From NCBI GenBank assembly GCA_025458035.1, contig JALOTH010000029.1, positions 1 through 37,300 of the forward strand: a stretch of DNA of 37,300 nucleotides, given 5' to 3'. The position numbers and the translations under genes were made by a program. Position 1 is the first letter of the stretch. Every line of letters begins with the position of its first letter. The notes under the pieces were generated by a model, which was given only the letters and a program-made list of their open reading frames with translations, had not been told where the DNA came from and did not search any database. This stretch comes from Rhodospirillales bacterium (GTDB taxonomy: Bacteria > Pseudomonadota > Alphaproteobacteria > Rhodospirillales > Defluviicoccaceae). Shown here one piece after another: positions 14,956 through 24,121 of the stretch.

Positions 14956-15532
14956 AGCCGTGGCCCGCACCATCGTAGACGAAGATCGGCACGTCCGGGT
15001 TGGCGGTGCGGATCGCCTCGACATTGGCGAGTGGAATCAGCGGATCGGCGGCGCCGAAATGCATGATCGTCGGGCAGGCCGGCCGCTGATCCAACAGATC
15101 GACGATGTGCCGGCCGTAATAGACGGCGGCAGCGGCGAAGGACAGCCGGCAAGCGGCCAGATAGGTGACCGATCCGCCCCAGCAGTAGCCGACGGCGCCG
15201 ACCCGCCCCGCCGCCGCCAGCGTTCGCCGCGCCGCCTCCACATCCGCGAGCGGCGCTTGCCAGCCCAGTTCGGCGACCAGTTCGCGGCCTCTGGCGATCC
15301 CCGTCTCGTCGTAGTCCAGTTCGACGCCACGGGCGATGCGATCGAACAGGGCCGGTGCCAGCGCTTCGTAGCCGGCGGCGGCGAACCGCTCGCAAACCCG
15401 GCGGATGTGGGCGTTGACGCCGAACACCTCCTGGATGACGACGACGCCGCCCCGCCGCGGACCTGCCGGTACCACCCGGCAGGCGCTGAGCCGGTGGCCG
15501 TCGCTTGCCTCGATCTCGATCGTTTCCGCCAT
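14864..15532 (-). CDS. Dienelactone hydrolase family protein
   Basis: This 222-residue alpha/beta hydrolase is of the dienelactone hydrolase type. The nucleophile elbow is GYCWGG (cysteine nucleophile). The acid is probably in HFGAADPLIPL and the histidine is in DGAGHGF. An early GGVVVIQEVFGVN segment gives the usual oxyanion-side Glu. The family hydrolyses lactones and esters in aromatic degradation or in general detoxification; the substrate cannot be read from the sequence. ATG 15532 has a strong GGCAGGAGG upstream. It is divergent from the thioesterase pair and convergent with the broken DUF5615 frame, which overlaps its end. It has no signal peptide, so it is cytoplasmic. Confidence 0.88.
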   Translation of the reverse strand: MAETIEIEASDGHRLSACRVVPAGPRRGGVVVIQEVFGVNAHIRRVCERFAAAGYEALAPALFDRIARGVELDYDETGIARGRELVAELGWQAPLADVEAARRTLAAAGRVGAVGYCWGGSVTYLAACRLSFAAAAVYYGRHIVDLLDQRPACPTIMHFGAADPLIPLANVEAIRTANPDVPIFVYDGAGHGFNCEARADYRADAAALALDRTLALFAQHVG

Positions 15533-15671
15533 TCTCGCCTCCTGCCGCGACCTTTACCGAAGCCGGCGCATCCCGCCTTTCCGCCACCGGCGTTGCCGCT
15601 ACTATGGAGCACAAAGCCGCCGCCCGTCGATCGCTCTCCGCCGGTCGTTGCGGCGGCCCAGGAGGTTTGCC

Positions 15672-16175
15672 ATGAGCGCCGCCGCGCCGCCCGATCTCGC
15701 CACCGTCGTCGATACCTTCCGCCGCATCCCCCACTGCCAGCTGCTGGACATGCGGATGATCGCCATCGCCCCCGGCTGCGGCACGGCCCTGATCCCCTAC
15801 CGCCCGGCCCTGGTCGCCAACGTCCGCACCGGCGTCATCCACGGCGGCGTCATCACCACCCTGCTCGACACGCTGTCCGGCATCGTCGTGATGACGACGG
15901 TGCCGGCGGGAACGCCGCTCGCGACACTGGACCTGCGCATCGACTACCTGCACCCGGCGACGCCGGGCAGTGACATTCGCGGTCGCGTCGAATGCTACAA
16001 GACGACGCCGAACATCGCCTTCGTTCGCGGCGTCGCCTTCCACACCGATGAGGCCGATCCGATCGCCCATTGCGCCGGCACCTTCATGCTCGGGGCGATG
16101 GGCTTTCGCCCGCCGACCGCGGCGGACGAGGCGCCGGCGCCCGGCAACGACCGCCCGGGGGGGCAGCCATGCTGA
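15672..16175 (+). CDS. PaaI-type hotdog thioesterase, first of a pair
   Basis: This 167-residue hotdog-fold protein has the PaaI/4HBT signature VIHGGVITTLLDTLSGIVVMTTV, followed by LATLDLRIDYLHPATPGSDI. Such enzymes hydrolyse acyl-CoA thioesters in the cytoplasm, normally as tetramers. ATG 15672 has GGAGG 7 nt upstream; the track's start at 15405 runs through the antisense hydrolase. The C-terminus has a loose Pro/Ala-rich tail. The gene overlaps the next thioesterase by 7 nt, so the two are co-translated and probably form a heteromeric or functionally paired unit. The acyl group is unknown. Confidence 0.87.
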   Translation: MSAAAPPDLATVVDTFRRIPHCQLLDMRMIAIAPGCGTALIPYRPALVANVRTGVIHGGVITTLLDTLSGIVVMTTVPAGTPLATLDLRIDYLHPATPGSDIRGRVECYKTTPNIAFVRGVAFHTDEADPIAHCAGTFMLGAMGFRPPTAADEAPAPGNDRPGGQPC

Positions 16176-16594
16176 AGGTGATCGCCGAACTGAAGGCGGC
16201 CAATGCCATCGAACGGCTGAACGAGGTGATCCCCTACGCCGCGACCATCGGCCTTGCCGCCCGCCGGGAAGACGGCGCGCTGATCAGCGTGCTGGCGTTC
16301 CGGGAAAGCAACATCGGCAACTACGTTGCCCGTGCCATCCACGGCGGCGTCGTCGGCGCGCTGCTGGAGCACGCCGCCATCCTGCAGGTGCTGGCGGAAA
16401 CCGAGACCCAGGTTCTGCCGAAGATCGTCAACCTGTCGGTGGACTACCTGCGGCCGTGCCTCGCCGCCGACACCTTTGCCCGCGGCCGGGTGATCCGCCA
16501 GGGCCGGCGGGTCGCCAACGTCCGCGTCGAGGCCTGGCAGGACAGCCCGGAACGGCCGGTGGCGGCGGCGCATGCCCACTTCCTGCTGACATAG
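16169..16594 (+). CDS. PaaI-type hotdog thioesterase, second of a pair
   Basis: This 141-residue hotdog protein contains AIHGGVVGALLEHAAILQVL, in which the usual catalytic acid after HGG is a Glu. It is followed by IVNLSVDYLRPCLAADTFARGRVIRQGRRVANVRVEAW. ATG 16169 lies within the end of the preceding thioesterase gene. The two products are clearly related in fold but differ strongly in sequence, so they are not a recent duplication. They were probably recruited as a two-subunit enzyme. The last strand, AAAHAHFLLT, completes the fold. Confidence 0.87.
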   Translation: MLKVIAELKAANAIERLNEVIPYAATIGLAARREDGALISVLAFRESNIGNYVARAIHGGVVGALLEHAAILQVLAETETQVLPKIVNLSVDYLRPCLAADTFARGRVIRQGRRVANVRVEAWQDSPERPVAAAHAHFLLT

Positions 16595-16645
16595 GGTGGC
16601 ATAGGGCGCGCCCGCCCGGTCCGCGCAGCCGGCGAACGGGCTCGG

Positions 16646-17332
16646 TCAGGCGGCAACGGCGCCGGACGCCGCCACGTCCAGCATGCGGGCGAGCACCGCC
16701 GGCTCCTGGGCGCCGCAGATGGCGATGGAGCGGTCGAACAGGAACGCCGGCACGCCGTTGATGCCCAGTTGATGGGCGCGGCGGTTATCGCCGCGGACGG
16801 CGGCCTCGCCGTTGCCGCTGGCGAGAAAGGCAGCGGCGGCAGCAGAGTCGAGACCGGCCTCGCCGGCGAGGGCGACGAGCACGCCCGCATCGCCAATGTC
16901 GAGGCCGCGCACGAAGAAGGCGCGGAACACCGCCTCCACCATTGCCGTCGACTCGCCGGCGGTGGCGGCGAACCGCACCAGCCGGTGCGCGGCGACGGTA
17001 TTGGGTGTCCGCTGGATCCGTTCAAAGGCAAAGTCGATGCCGACGGCGCGGCCGACGCGGGCGATGGCGTCGTGGATGCGCTGGCTGCGCGTCTCGCTGC
17101 CGAACTTGCGCAGCAGATAGCCGCTGCGCTCGACGCCGCCGGCCGGCAGATCGGGCGTCAGCAGGAACGGCCACCAGGTCACGCGCGTGCGCAACCCCGG
17201 CCGCAGCGCCTGCATCATTTCGAGGTGGCGCTTGCCGATGTAGCACCACGGACAGGCGAGATCGAAGATCACCTCGATGGCGACGGGCCGGCGGGCGGCG
17301 GCGGGCGGCCCCCCCGCCTCTCGGGTCACCAC
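16646..17332 (-). CDS. DsbA-family oxidoreductase (FrnE-like)
   Basis: This 228-residue thioredoxin-fold protein has CPWC at about residues 27-30 (IEVIFDLACPWCYIGKRHLE). It has the all-helical insertion typical of FrnE/2-hydroxychromene-carboxylate-isomerase-like DsbA relatives. The cis-Pro loop is GINGVPAFLFD near residue 195. There is no signal peptide, so it probably acts on thiols in the cytoplasm. Both active-site cysteines are present, unlike in the isomerases that lack them, which favours an oxidoreductase. The start is GTG 17332 (AGGGG upstream) or GTG 17329. It is divergent from hspQ. Confidence 0.86.
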   Translation of the reverse strand: MVTREAGGPPAAARRPVAIEVIFDLACPWCYIGKRHLEMMQALRPGLRTRVTWWPFLLTPDLPAGGVERSGYLLRKFGSETRSQRIHDAIARVGRAVGIDFAFERIQRTPNTVAAHRLVRFAATAGESTAMVEAVFRAFFVRGLDIGDAGVLVALAGEAGLDSAAAAAFLASGNGEAAVRGDNRRAHQLGINGVPAFLFDRSIAICGAQEPAVLARMLDVAASGAVAA

Positions 17333-17386
17333 GGCGAGCCCCTGCCGCCGATGGCGGCGCCAAAGGCCACGGCGATGATCGCGGCA

Positions 17387-17418
17387 CTTGAAATGCCAGC
17401 CGGGTCTGTGCCAGATAT
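17387..17418 (+). promoter_or_regulatory. Possible heat-shock-type promoter for hspQ
   Basis: CTTGAAA (17387-17393) matches the RpoH -35 element. A -10-like CCAGATAT (17411-17418) follows after 17 bp. It lies about 20 nt before the hspQ start. The -10 match is weak; the case rests on the -35 motif and on hspQ being heat-induced in enterobacteria. Confidence 0.35.
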
Positions 17419-17439
17419 TAGCAATCGGGAGTTGTCCTC

Positions 17440-17772
17440 ATGACGCATGTTCGGCACGCCAAATTCCAGATTGGACAGGTTGTCCGTCATCGCTTCTATC
17501 CGTTTCGCGGCGTCGTCTTCGACGTCGATCCGGAATTTTCCAACACCGAGGAATGGTGGCAGGCGATACCGGAACACATCCGTCCAGCGAAGGATCAGCC
17601 ATTCTACCACCTTCTCGCGGAAAATGCCGAGACGACGTATGTCGCCTATGTCTCGGAACAGAATTTGATCACCGACGAGTCCGGGGAGCCGGTTTCCCAT
17701 CCGCAGGTGAACGAGATTTTTGATGGCCTCGAAGACGGCGTCTACGTCTTTCGCCGCTCCGTGCAGAACTGA
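17440..17772 (+). CDS. hspQ: Heat shock protein HspQ
   Basis: This 110-residue protein matches HspQ/YccV along its length. It begins AKFQIGQVVRHRFYPFRGVVFDVDPEFSNTEEWW and ends HPQVNEIFDGLEDGVYVFR, with the central PFYHLLAENAETTYVAYVSEQNL block. In E. coli HspQ is a small DnaA-binding heat-shock protein. It also acts as a Lon specificity factor and promotes degradation of mutant DnaA. ATG 17440 has GGGAG about 8 nt upstream. It stands alone between the DsbA-like gene (divergent) and prs. The neighbouring CTTGAAA suggests heat control. Confidence 0.93.
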   Translation: MTHVRHAKFQIGQVVRHRFYPFRGVVFDVDPEFSNTEEWWQAIPEHIRPAKDQPFYHLLAENAETTYVAYVSEQNLITDESGEPVSHPQVNEIFDGLEDGVYVFRRSVQN

Positions 17773-17936
17773 CGGATCGGGCCCGAGCCACCGCCCATGC
17801 TGCGGCGGGTTTACAGCGGCGCGGCAATGTTGATATAGCAGTGTCCGGCTGCGGCAATGGCGCCGAGCCGGGCGGGAAACGCTGTGCCGTGATGCTGGCC
17901 GGCGTCCCCTGAACGCGGCGGCAAGATAGCGATCCG

Positions 17937-18869
17937 ATGAAAATTCTGGCGTGCAACAGCAACCGTCCGCTGGCCGAGGCGGTGGCCGCGTACCTTGGCC
18001 TGCCGGTCTCGCAGGCGTCGATCCGCCGCTTCTCCGATATGGAGGTGTTCGTCGAGATCCTGGAAAACGTGCGCGGCGAGGATGTCTTCGTCGTTCAGTC
18101 GACCTCCTACCCGGCGAACGACAACGTGATGGAATTGCTGGTGACGCTGGACGCGCTGCGCCGCGGCTCGGCGCGCCGCATCACCGCCGTCATCCCCTAC
18201 TACGGCTACGGCCGGCAGGACCGCAAGTCGGGGCCGCGCACGCCGATTTCCGCCAAGCTGGTCGCCAACCTGATCACCGTCGCCGGCGCCGACCGGGTGC
18301 TCACCGTCGATCTGCACGCGGGTCAGATCCAGGGCTTTTTCGACATCCCCGTCGATAACCTCTACGGCGCTCCGGTGTTCACCAAGGACATCGAGAAGCG
18401 CTTCAACTCCGATGACATGATGATCGTTTCGCCCGACATCGGCGGTGTCTTCCGCGCCCGGCTGATCGCCAAGCGCTTCGGCAGCGATCTTGCCATCGTC
18501 GACAAGCGGCGGGAGCGCGCCGGCGTTTCCGAAGTCATGCACGTCATCGGCGAGGTTCGCGAACGCCGCTGCATCCTCATTGACGATATCGTCGATTCCG
18601 CCGGCACCCTGTGCAACGCCGCCGTCGCGCTGATGGACGCTGGCGCCGCCTCCGTATCCGCCTACGCAACGCACGGCGTGTTGTCCGGCGGGGCGGTGGC
18701 CCGCGTCGGCGCCAGTCCCATCGAGAAACTGGTGATCACCGACAGCATCCTCGCCACCGAGGCGGTTCGCCTGTCCCACAACATCGCACAACTTTCGATT
18801 GCGCCGTTGATTGCCGAGGCGATGCGGCGGATCAGCGAGGAAACCTCGGTTTCGTCGCTATTCGATTGA
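17937..18869 (+). CDS. prs: Ribose-phosphate pyrophosphokinase
   Basis: This 310-residue PRPP synthetase makes phosphoribosyl pyrophosphate from ribose-5-phosphate and ATP, feeding purine, pyrimidine, His, Trp and NAD synthesis. Motifs are in the expected order: [89 protein letters not shown] and the PRPP loop [18 protein letters not shown]. Length is normal. ATG 17937 has only a weak ribosome-binding site. It is followed at 56 nt by rplY, an order common in Proteobacteria. A 164-nt gap upstream probably holds its promoter. Confidence 0.96.
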   Translation: MKILACNSNRPLAEAVAAYLGLPVSQASIRRFSDMEVFVEILENVRGEDVFVVQSTSYPANDNVMELLVTLDALRRGSARRITAVIPYYGYGRQDRKSGPRTPISAKLVANLITVAGADRVLTVDLHAGQIQGFFDIPVDNLYGAPVFTKDIEKRFNSDDMMIVSPDIGGVFRARLIAKRFGSDLAIVDKRRERAGVSEVMHVIGEVRERRCILIDDIVDSAGTLCNAAVALMDAGAASVSAYATHGVLSGGAVARVGASPIEKLVITDSILATEAVRLSHNIAQLSIAPLIAEAMRRISEETSVSSLFD

Positions 18870-18925
18870 CCCTCGCCGCGGCCCCACTTGCCCATTCCGT
18901 GCCCGTTCAGACAAGAGAGAATGCC

Positions 18926-19540
18926 ATGACCGAAACCGACACGATCATCGCCGAACCGCGCGTCGCTCGCGGCAAGGGCGGGGCGCGCCAAGCGCGGCGC
19001 AGCGGCCGCACCCCCGGCATCGTTTATGGCGGCGACGCCGATCCGCTGCCGATCACCGTCGATGCCGCCGAACTCAGCCGGCGTTCCCGGCAACCCGGCT
19101 TCCTCAGCCATGTCTTCGATTTGCAGGTCGGCGGCCAGAAGCAACCGGTGCTGCCGCGCGAGGTTCAGCACCACCCGCTGTCCGGGCAGGCTGTCCACGT
19201 CGATTTCATGCGGGTCAGCGCCACCACCGAGATCACCGTCGACGTCGAGATCGTTTTTGAGAACGCCGACAAGTCGCCGGGCCTCAAAGGCGGCGGCGTG
19301 CTCAACGTCGTCACCCATACGATCGCCATCGTCTGCATGCCTGGCGCGATCCCGGATCGCTTCGTCGTTGACCTGACCGGCCTTGAGATCGGCGATGTGG
19401 TCCATGCCGATGCCTTGAAGCTACCGGCGGGTGCCCGCCTCGTCGGCACCGAAATCTCGGCGACGATCGCCTCGGTGGCGCCACCGACATCGGAAGCGGC
19501 GGCACCGGCCGCCGCTGGCGAGGAAGACGCTTCGGCGTAG
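18926..19540 (+). CDS. rplY: 50S ribosomal protein L25 (CTC family)
   Basis: This 204-residue long-form L25 has an N-terminal 5S-rRNA-binding domain (about 1-95), containing RGKGGARQARRSGRTPGIVYGG and VLPREVQHHPLSGQAVHVDFMRV. A C-terminal TL5/CTC beta domain (about 96-185) contains GVLNVVTHTIAIVCMPGAIPDRFVVDLTGLEIGDVVHADALKLPAGARL. An Ala/Glu-rich tail closes the protein. ATG 18926 follows AAGAGAGA; an out-of-frame ATG 5 nt upstream is ignored. It is the second gene of the prs-rplY-pth-ychF run, with 47 nt to pth. Confidence 0.95.
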   Translation: MTETDTIIAEPRVARGKGGARQARRSGRTPGIVYGGDADPLPITVDAAELSRRSRQPGFLSHVFDLQVGGQKQPVLPREVQHHPLSGQAVHVDFMRVSATTEITVDVEIVFENADKSPGLKGGGVLNVVTHTIAIVCMPGAIPDRFVVDLTGLEIGDVVHADALKLPAGARLVGTEISATIASVAPPTSEAAAPAAAGEEDASA

Positions 19541-19587
19541 GGCGCCGGCCTCCGGCACCGGCCGTCGGCCCGCCGCGGGACAGGGGG

Positions 19588-20250
19588 GTGGCAACACTGA
19601 ACGGGCGGGCGGTGCTGGTCGGACTGGGTAACCCGGGCGCCGCCTATGCCGGCCATCGCCACAACATTGGCTTCATGGCCATCGACCGCGTCGCCGCGGT
19701 GCATCGGCTGACGCCGTTCCGCCGGCGGTTTCAAGGTGACGTCGCCGATGGCAGCATCGACGGCCGGCCCTGCCTGGCGCTGAAACCGCTGACCTTCATG
19801 AACGAATCCGGCCGCGCCGTCGGCGAGCTGTGCCGTTTCTACAAGGTTCCCGCCGACGCCGTGTTCGTCTTCCATGATGATCTGGACATCGCCTGCGGGC
19901 GGTTGCGGGTCAAACAGGGCGGCGGCCACGCCGGCCACAACGGCCTGAAAAGCCTCGACGCCCATATCGGTCCCGAGTACTGGCGGATCCGCCTTGGCAT
20001 CGGCCATCCGGGGGATAAGGCACGGGTGCACGGCTATGTGCTGTCGGATTTTGCCGCCGCCGATCGCCAATGGCTGGCGCCGCTGCTGGATGCGGTGGCG
20101 GGACAGATCGGCATTCTGCTCAGTGGCGACGCCGCCGCGTTCACCAGTCGCATCGCCCTTGCGCTGCGGCCGCCGGCGGCGCCAGCGAAGGGCGAAGATG
20201 GACGCATCGAAGCGGGTGGCGGCGGTGCGGCCAAGCCGCGGGAAGGATGA
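19588..20250 (+). CDS. pth: Peptidyl-tRNA hydrolase
   Basis: This 220-residue enzyme recycles peptidyl-tRNA released from stalled ribosomes. Signatures are [24 protein letters not shown] (catalytic His), [50 protein letters not shown] and [12 protein letters not shown]. The C-terminal 30 residues ([22 protein letters not shown]) are a disordered, Gly-rich extension beyond the usual length of about 190. The start is GTG 19588 with a G-rich ACAGGGGG directly upstream, so the spacing is short. It ends 3 nt before ychF, indicating co-transcription. Confidence 0.95.
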   Translation: MATLNGRAVLVGLGNPGAAYAGHRHNIGFMAIDRVAAVHRLTPFRRRFQGDVADGSIDGRPCLALKPLTFMNESGRAVGELCRFYKVPADAVFVFHDDLDIACGRLRVKQGGGHAGHNGLKSLDAHIGPEYWRIRLGIGHPGDKARVHGYVLSDFAAADRQWLAPLLDAVAGQIGILLSGDAAAFTSRIALALRPPAAPAKGEDGRIEAGGGGAAKPREG

Positions 20251-20253
20251 GAC

Positions 20254-21351
20254 ATGGGCTTTAACTGCGGCATCGTCGGCCTGCCCAACGTCGGCAAGTC
20301 GACGTTGTTCAACGCGCTGACCCAGTCGGCGGCAGCCGCCGCCGCCAACTTTCCGTTCTGTACCATCGAGCCGAACGTCGGCCGGGTGCCGGTGCCCGAT
20401 GCCCGCCTCGAGCGCATCGCCGCCATCGCCAAGTCGGCGAAGGTGATCCCGACGCAACTGGAATTCGTCGATATCGCCGGCCTCGTCGCCGGCGCCAGTC
20501 GCGGCGAGGGCCTCGGCAACCAGTTTCTCGCCCACATCCGCGAGGTCGACGCCATCCTCCATCTTGTCCGCTGTTTCGAGGATGGCGACGTCACCCATGT
20601 CGCCGGGGCGGTGGCGCCGCTGCGCGACATCGAGACCATCGACACCGAACTGATGCTCGCCGACCTCGACAGCCTGGAAAAGCGCGAGGCGGGCCTTGCC
20701 AAGCGGGCGAAGGGCGGCGACCGCGAGGCGAAGGAGGCGCTGGAGTTGCTCGCCCGCGCGCTTGCCGCGCTGCGCGAGGGCCGCCCGGCGCGCGCCGTGC
20801 CCCTCGGCGACGATGAACGGGCGCCGTTTCGGGCCCTGCAACTGCTGACCGCAAAGCCGGTTCTCTATGTCTGCAATGTCGATGAGGGCACCGCCGCCAC
20901 CGGCAATGCCATGAGCGATGCCGTCGCCGCCCACGCGGCGCGGGAAGGCGCCGACAGCGTCGTCATCTCGGCCGCCATCGAAGCGGAAGTGGCGGAACTG
21001 CCTGCGGATGAGCGCGCCGCCTTCCTCGACAGCCTGGGCTTGGCGGAAACCGGCCTCGCCCGCGTGATCCGCGCCGGGCACCGGCTGCTCGACCTGATCA
21101 CCTTCTTCACCGCCGGACCCAAGGAAAGCCGCGCCTGGACGATCCGCCGCGGCACCCGCGCGCCCCAGGCGGGCGGCGTCATTCACTCCGATTTCGAGCG
21201 GGGCTTCATCCGCGCCGAGACCATCGCCTATGACGATTTCGTCGCCCTTGGCGGCGAGGCGGCGGCCCGCGACGCCGGGCGGATGCGCTCGGAGGGCCGC
21301 GACTACATCGTCGCCGACGGCGATATCCTGCTGTTCCGCTTCAACGTCTGA
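20254..21351 (+). CDS. ychF: Redox-regulated ATPase/GTPase YchF (Obg-like)
   Basis: This 365-residue Obg-family P-loop protein has G1 GLPNVGKST, switch region [21 protein letters not shown], and NVDEG in place of the classical NKxD. That replacement explains the ATP preference of the YchF/OLA1 family. A coiled-coil insertion (about 130-190) and a C-terminal TGS domain ([49 protein letters not shown]) complete it. The family associates with ribosomes and stress responses. ATG 20254 is preceded by GGAAGGATGAG. Its end overlaps the convergent GGDEF-EAL gene by 11 nt, an unusually tight junction. Confidence 0.96.
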   Translation: MGFNCGIVGLPNVGKSTLFNALTQSAAAAAANFPFCTIEPNVGRVPVPDARLERIAAIAKSAKVIPTQLEFVDIAGLVAGASRGEGLGNQFLAHIREVDAILHLVRCFEDGDVTHVAGAVAPLRDIETIDTELMLADLDSLEKREAGLAKRAKGGDREAKEALELLARALAALREGRPARAVPLGDDERAPFRALQLLTAKPVLYVCNVDEGTAATGNAMSDAVAAHAAREGADSVVISAAIEAEVAELPADERAAFLDSLGLAETGLARVIRAGHRLLDLITFFTAGPKESRAWTIRRGTRAPQAGGVIHSDFERGFIRAETIAYDDFVALGGEAAARDAGRMRSEGRDYIVADGDILLFRFNV

Positions 21352-23176
21352 CGCTGAACGGCACCACCTCCCGATCGAGGTGGCGGGCCACATAGGCGGC
21401 AAATTCGGCGGCCGGCAGCGGCGGCGAGAACAGGTAGCCCTGCGCCTCGTTGCAGCCGAGTTCGCGCAGCCGCCGCGCCTGCTCCGGCGTCTCCACGCCC
21501 TCCGCCGTCGTCTGCATGGCAAGGCTGGCCCCAAGCGCGATGACGGCGCGGACGATCGCCAGGCCGCCATCGCCGCTCTCGAGGTCGCGGACGAAGGTGC
21601 CGTCGATCTTGATGCGATCGATGGGGAACCGGCGCAGGTAGCTGAGCGATGAGTAACCGGTGCCGAAATCGTCCATGGCGATTTCGACGCCGATGCTTTT
21701 CAGCGCCTTCAGGGTGGTCAGTGTCTGCTCGGTGTCGGTGAGCAGGACGCCTTCGGTGATTTCGAGCTCGAGCCGCTGCGGGTCGATGCCGGTCTCGCCG
21801 ACGACGCTGGCAATGCTTTCGGCGAGGCCGGCGATGCGGAATTGCGCCGGCGACAGGTTGACGGCGATGCGCAAGGGCCGCCAGCGGTTGGCCTCAAGGC
21901 AGGCGGTGCGCAGCACCCATTCGCCCAGCGGCACGATCAGCCCGGTCTCCTCGGCGATGGCGATGAAAGCTCCGGGCGGGATCACGCCCCGCTGCGGGTG
22001 GCGCCAGCGCACCAGGGCCTCGGCGCCGACAAGGCGGCCGCTGCCGAGGGCAAACTGCGGCTGGTAGTGGACCTGGAACTGATCACCGGCTTCCAGCGCG
22101 CGGCGGATGTCGCACTCCATCGTCCGCCGCGTCTTCAGCCGGTCGTTCATGCGCTCCTCGAAGAAGTGATAGGTGCCCCGCGCCTCGCTTTTCACCCGGT
22201 GCAGCGTCAGGCCAGCCTGGCCGAGCAGAGTACTGCCGGTGCCGCGCCCACTGTAGACGGCGATGCCGATGGAGCAGCCGATCACGATCTCGTCGGCGGC
22301 AAAGGTGAACTTCTCTCGCAGCCGGTCGATGATCCGCTGCGCCAGCGCCGCCGCGTCCTCCGGCTGCTGCGATCCGCACTGAATGATCGCGAATTCATCG
22401 GCGCCGAGGCGGGCGAGGGTGTCGCTCTTGCGCAGACACTCGCCGATGCGGGCCGCCGCCACCTGCAACAGACGGTCGCCAACGGCGTGACCGAGGGCGT
22501 CATTGACATCCTTGAAATGGTCAAGGTCGAGGCAGAGGACGGCAACGCTCTCTCCCGACCGGCGAGCGTGCACGATCGCCTGCTCCAGGCGGTCGGCAAA
22601 CAGCGTGCGGTTGGGCAGCGCCGTCAGCCGATCGTGGCTGTCGAGATAGGCGATATGGGCGGTGGCCTTGCGCAAGGCCCGCAGCGGGACGTTGCGGACA
22701 ACGAGGAACAGGCCGATGGCGACGACCAGGCTGACCGCCGCCGCCAGGGCGGTGTCGAGCAGCAGCGGGCGCATCGACCAGATCACCTCGGCCCGCCCCA
22801 CCACCTCGCCGGCGTCGTAGATCGGCGCGGAACGGACGATGCGCGGCGCGGCCACCGCATCCACCGCCGGCGACGGCTTGCCGACGATCGGCGCCCCCGA
22901 GGCAGCGAGCACGCGGCTGGCTTCCTCGCCGGCCGCCGGCACCTCGGGCAGGATGGCGAGCAGGCGCTGGTGCTCAAAGGGCCACAGCACCGGGTTGCGC
23001 GCCGCCATCGCGGTGATGTCCCGGCCGAGTGCCGCCGCCAGCAGGTCAATGCGGTCGACGTGGCGTCCGTAGCCGGCATGCAGGATGGCCAGCGGCGCGA
23101 CGACGGCGCTCAGAATGGCGACCGTCACCGCCATGCAGGTGATCATCCGCGCCAGACGGCGCTCATCGTCGGCCAT
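21341..23176 (-). CDS. Membrane GGDEF-EAL protein (c-di-GMP turnover)
   Basis: This 611-residue protein has two membrane helices (about 12-34 and 138-160) flanking a periplasmic sensor region of about 100 residues. A GGDEF domain (about 178-335) and an EAL domain (about 350-600) follow. The cyclase signature is degenerate: LGADEF (258-262) instead of GGDEF. The upstream inhibitory RxxD (RKSD, 249-252) is kept. The EAL domain looks active: AEALVRW, NLSPAQF, ELEITEG, MDDFGTGYSSLSYL, KIDGTFV and AEGVET. The likely net role is c-di-GMP hydrolysis, with GADEF sensing GTP. ATG 23176 has GGAG 10 nt upstream. It lies 5 nt after the binding-protein-like gene, so the two form an operon, and it overlaps ychF at the end. 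Confidence 0.9.
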   Translation of the reverse strand: MADDERRLARMITCMAVTVAILSAVVAPLAILHAGYGRHVDRIDLLAAALGRDITAMAARNPVLWPFEHQRLLAILPEVPAAGEEASRVLAASGAPIVGKPSPAVDAVAAPRIVRSAPIYDAGEVVGRAEVIWSMRPLLLDTALAAAVSLVVAIGLFLVVRNVPLRALRKATAHIAYLDSHDRLTALPNRTLFADRLEQAIVHARRSGESVAVLCLDLDHFKDVNDALGHAVGDRLLQVAAARIGECLRKSDTLARLGADEFAIIQCGSQQPEDAAALAQRIIDRLREKFTFAADEIVIGCSIGIAVYSGRGTGSTLLGQAGLTLHRVKSEARGTYHFFEERMNDRLKTRRTMECDIRRALEAGDQFQVHYQPQFALGSGRLVGAEALVRWRHPQRGVIPPGAFIAIAEETGLIVPLGEWVLRTACLEANRWRPLRIAVNLSPAQFRIAGLAESIASVVGETGIDPQRLELEITEGVLLTDTEQTLTTLKALKSIGVEIAMDDFGTGYSSLSYLRRFPIDRIKIDGTFVRDLESGDGGLAIVRAVIALGASLAMQTTAEGVETPEQARRLRELGCNEAQGYLFSPPLPAAEFAAYVARHLDREVVPFSVRR

Positions 23177-23181
23177 GACGA

Positions 23182-23940
23182 TCAATCTCCGAAAACGACG
23201 GGAACGCTGGCCGGTGTCAGGCCGTTGGCGAGCAGCAGGTCGTGGTGGCGGTCGGCGAGCAAGAACTCGACGAGAGCAGCCACCGGCGGTGCGGACGGCT
23301 GATGGCGGACGATGGCGATGCGGCGGTGCAGTCGGTACAGGCCGAGCCATTCGTTGCCGGCGGACGGCTCGATGCCGTCGATAAGCAGTGGCCGCAACCG
23401 GCGATGGGCAGTGAGGACGTGGCCGGCGGTGGTAAAGCCGATCGACCCCGGCACCGCTTCGATGCGGTCGGCGAGATCCTCATCGGAGTGAACCACCGTC
23501 AAGCCCGGCCGCTGCCGGGCGTGATCGATGGCGGAGGCGAGCCCCGACGAGGCCGCCTTCACCTGCCACAGGTCACGGGACGTGGACGGCGGCAGCTGCA
23601 AACGTACCGGCGTGCCGTCCGGCCATCGCGTCATCCAGCCGGCGAGGATCGCCACCAGGTCGTCCAGCTTGATCGAGCCGACCGGCACCTGATCGTGTAC
23701 GGCGAGGATCACCGGTGTGCGTACCCACTCGCGGATGGCCAGCGGCGGCGCGCCGTCCGGGATGGTCAGCGGGCCGGCGACGATGAGAAGATCGACGTGG
23801 CCGGCGATAAGGGCGTTGGTGGCGTCGATCGGCTGCATCGCCGGCAGCAGCATCGCCCCGATGTCCCGCTGGCGCGCTTCCGGGCTGGCGAGAAGCTGAC
23901 GCACGGCCGGCGCCGCCGCACCATCGCAGACGACGCGCAA
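23182..23940 (-). CDS. PstS-like periplasmic-binding-fold protein without a visible signal peptide
   Basis: The 252-residue product resembles the phosphate/tungstate-type solute-binding fold. It has an early RVVCDGAAAPAVRQLL strand-helix, DLLIVAGPLTIP, and a middle stretch VRTPVILAVHDQVPVGSIKLDDLVAILAGWMTRWPDGTPVRL...RDLWQVKAA that follows the PstS pattern. It ends near PGSIGFTTAGHVL. The only in-frame start near the N-terminus is TTG 23940, after an in-frame TAA a few codons upstream, so there is no signal peptide. An alternative frame just upstream reads LGHAIAEAPGAASV, like the end of a signal peptide. A C5G4 run at 23953-23961 (minus-strand CCCCCGGGG) could mark an indel. It is paired with the GGDEF-EAL gene, probably as its ligand sensor. 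Confidence 0.65.
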   Translation of the reverse strand: MRVVCDGAAAPAVRQLLASPEARQRDIGAMLLPAMQPIDATNALIAGHVDLLIVAGPLTIPDGAPPLAIREWVRTPVILAVHDQVPVGSIKLDDLVAILAGWMTRWPDGTPVRLQLPPSTSRDLWQVKAASSGLASAIDHARQRPGLTVVHSDEDLADRIEAVPGSIGFTTAGHVLTAHRRLRPLLIDGIEPSAGNEWLGLYRLHRRIAIVRHQPSAPPVAALVEFLLADRHHDLLLANGLTPASVPVVFGD

Positions 23941-24121
23941 ACGCTCGCGGCCCCGGGGGCTTCGGCGATAGCATGGCCCAGCTTAATACCCGCTTAATGC
24001 AACCGGAGGGCGAGCGCCTCCGATATCGGCAAGGGGAGACGCGGCGTTAAGGCTTCGGTGAGGGAGTTGCGCTAGTTTCGGCACAGCGCCTGATCTCCCT
24101 CTGCTCACACGGGTTGTCACG

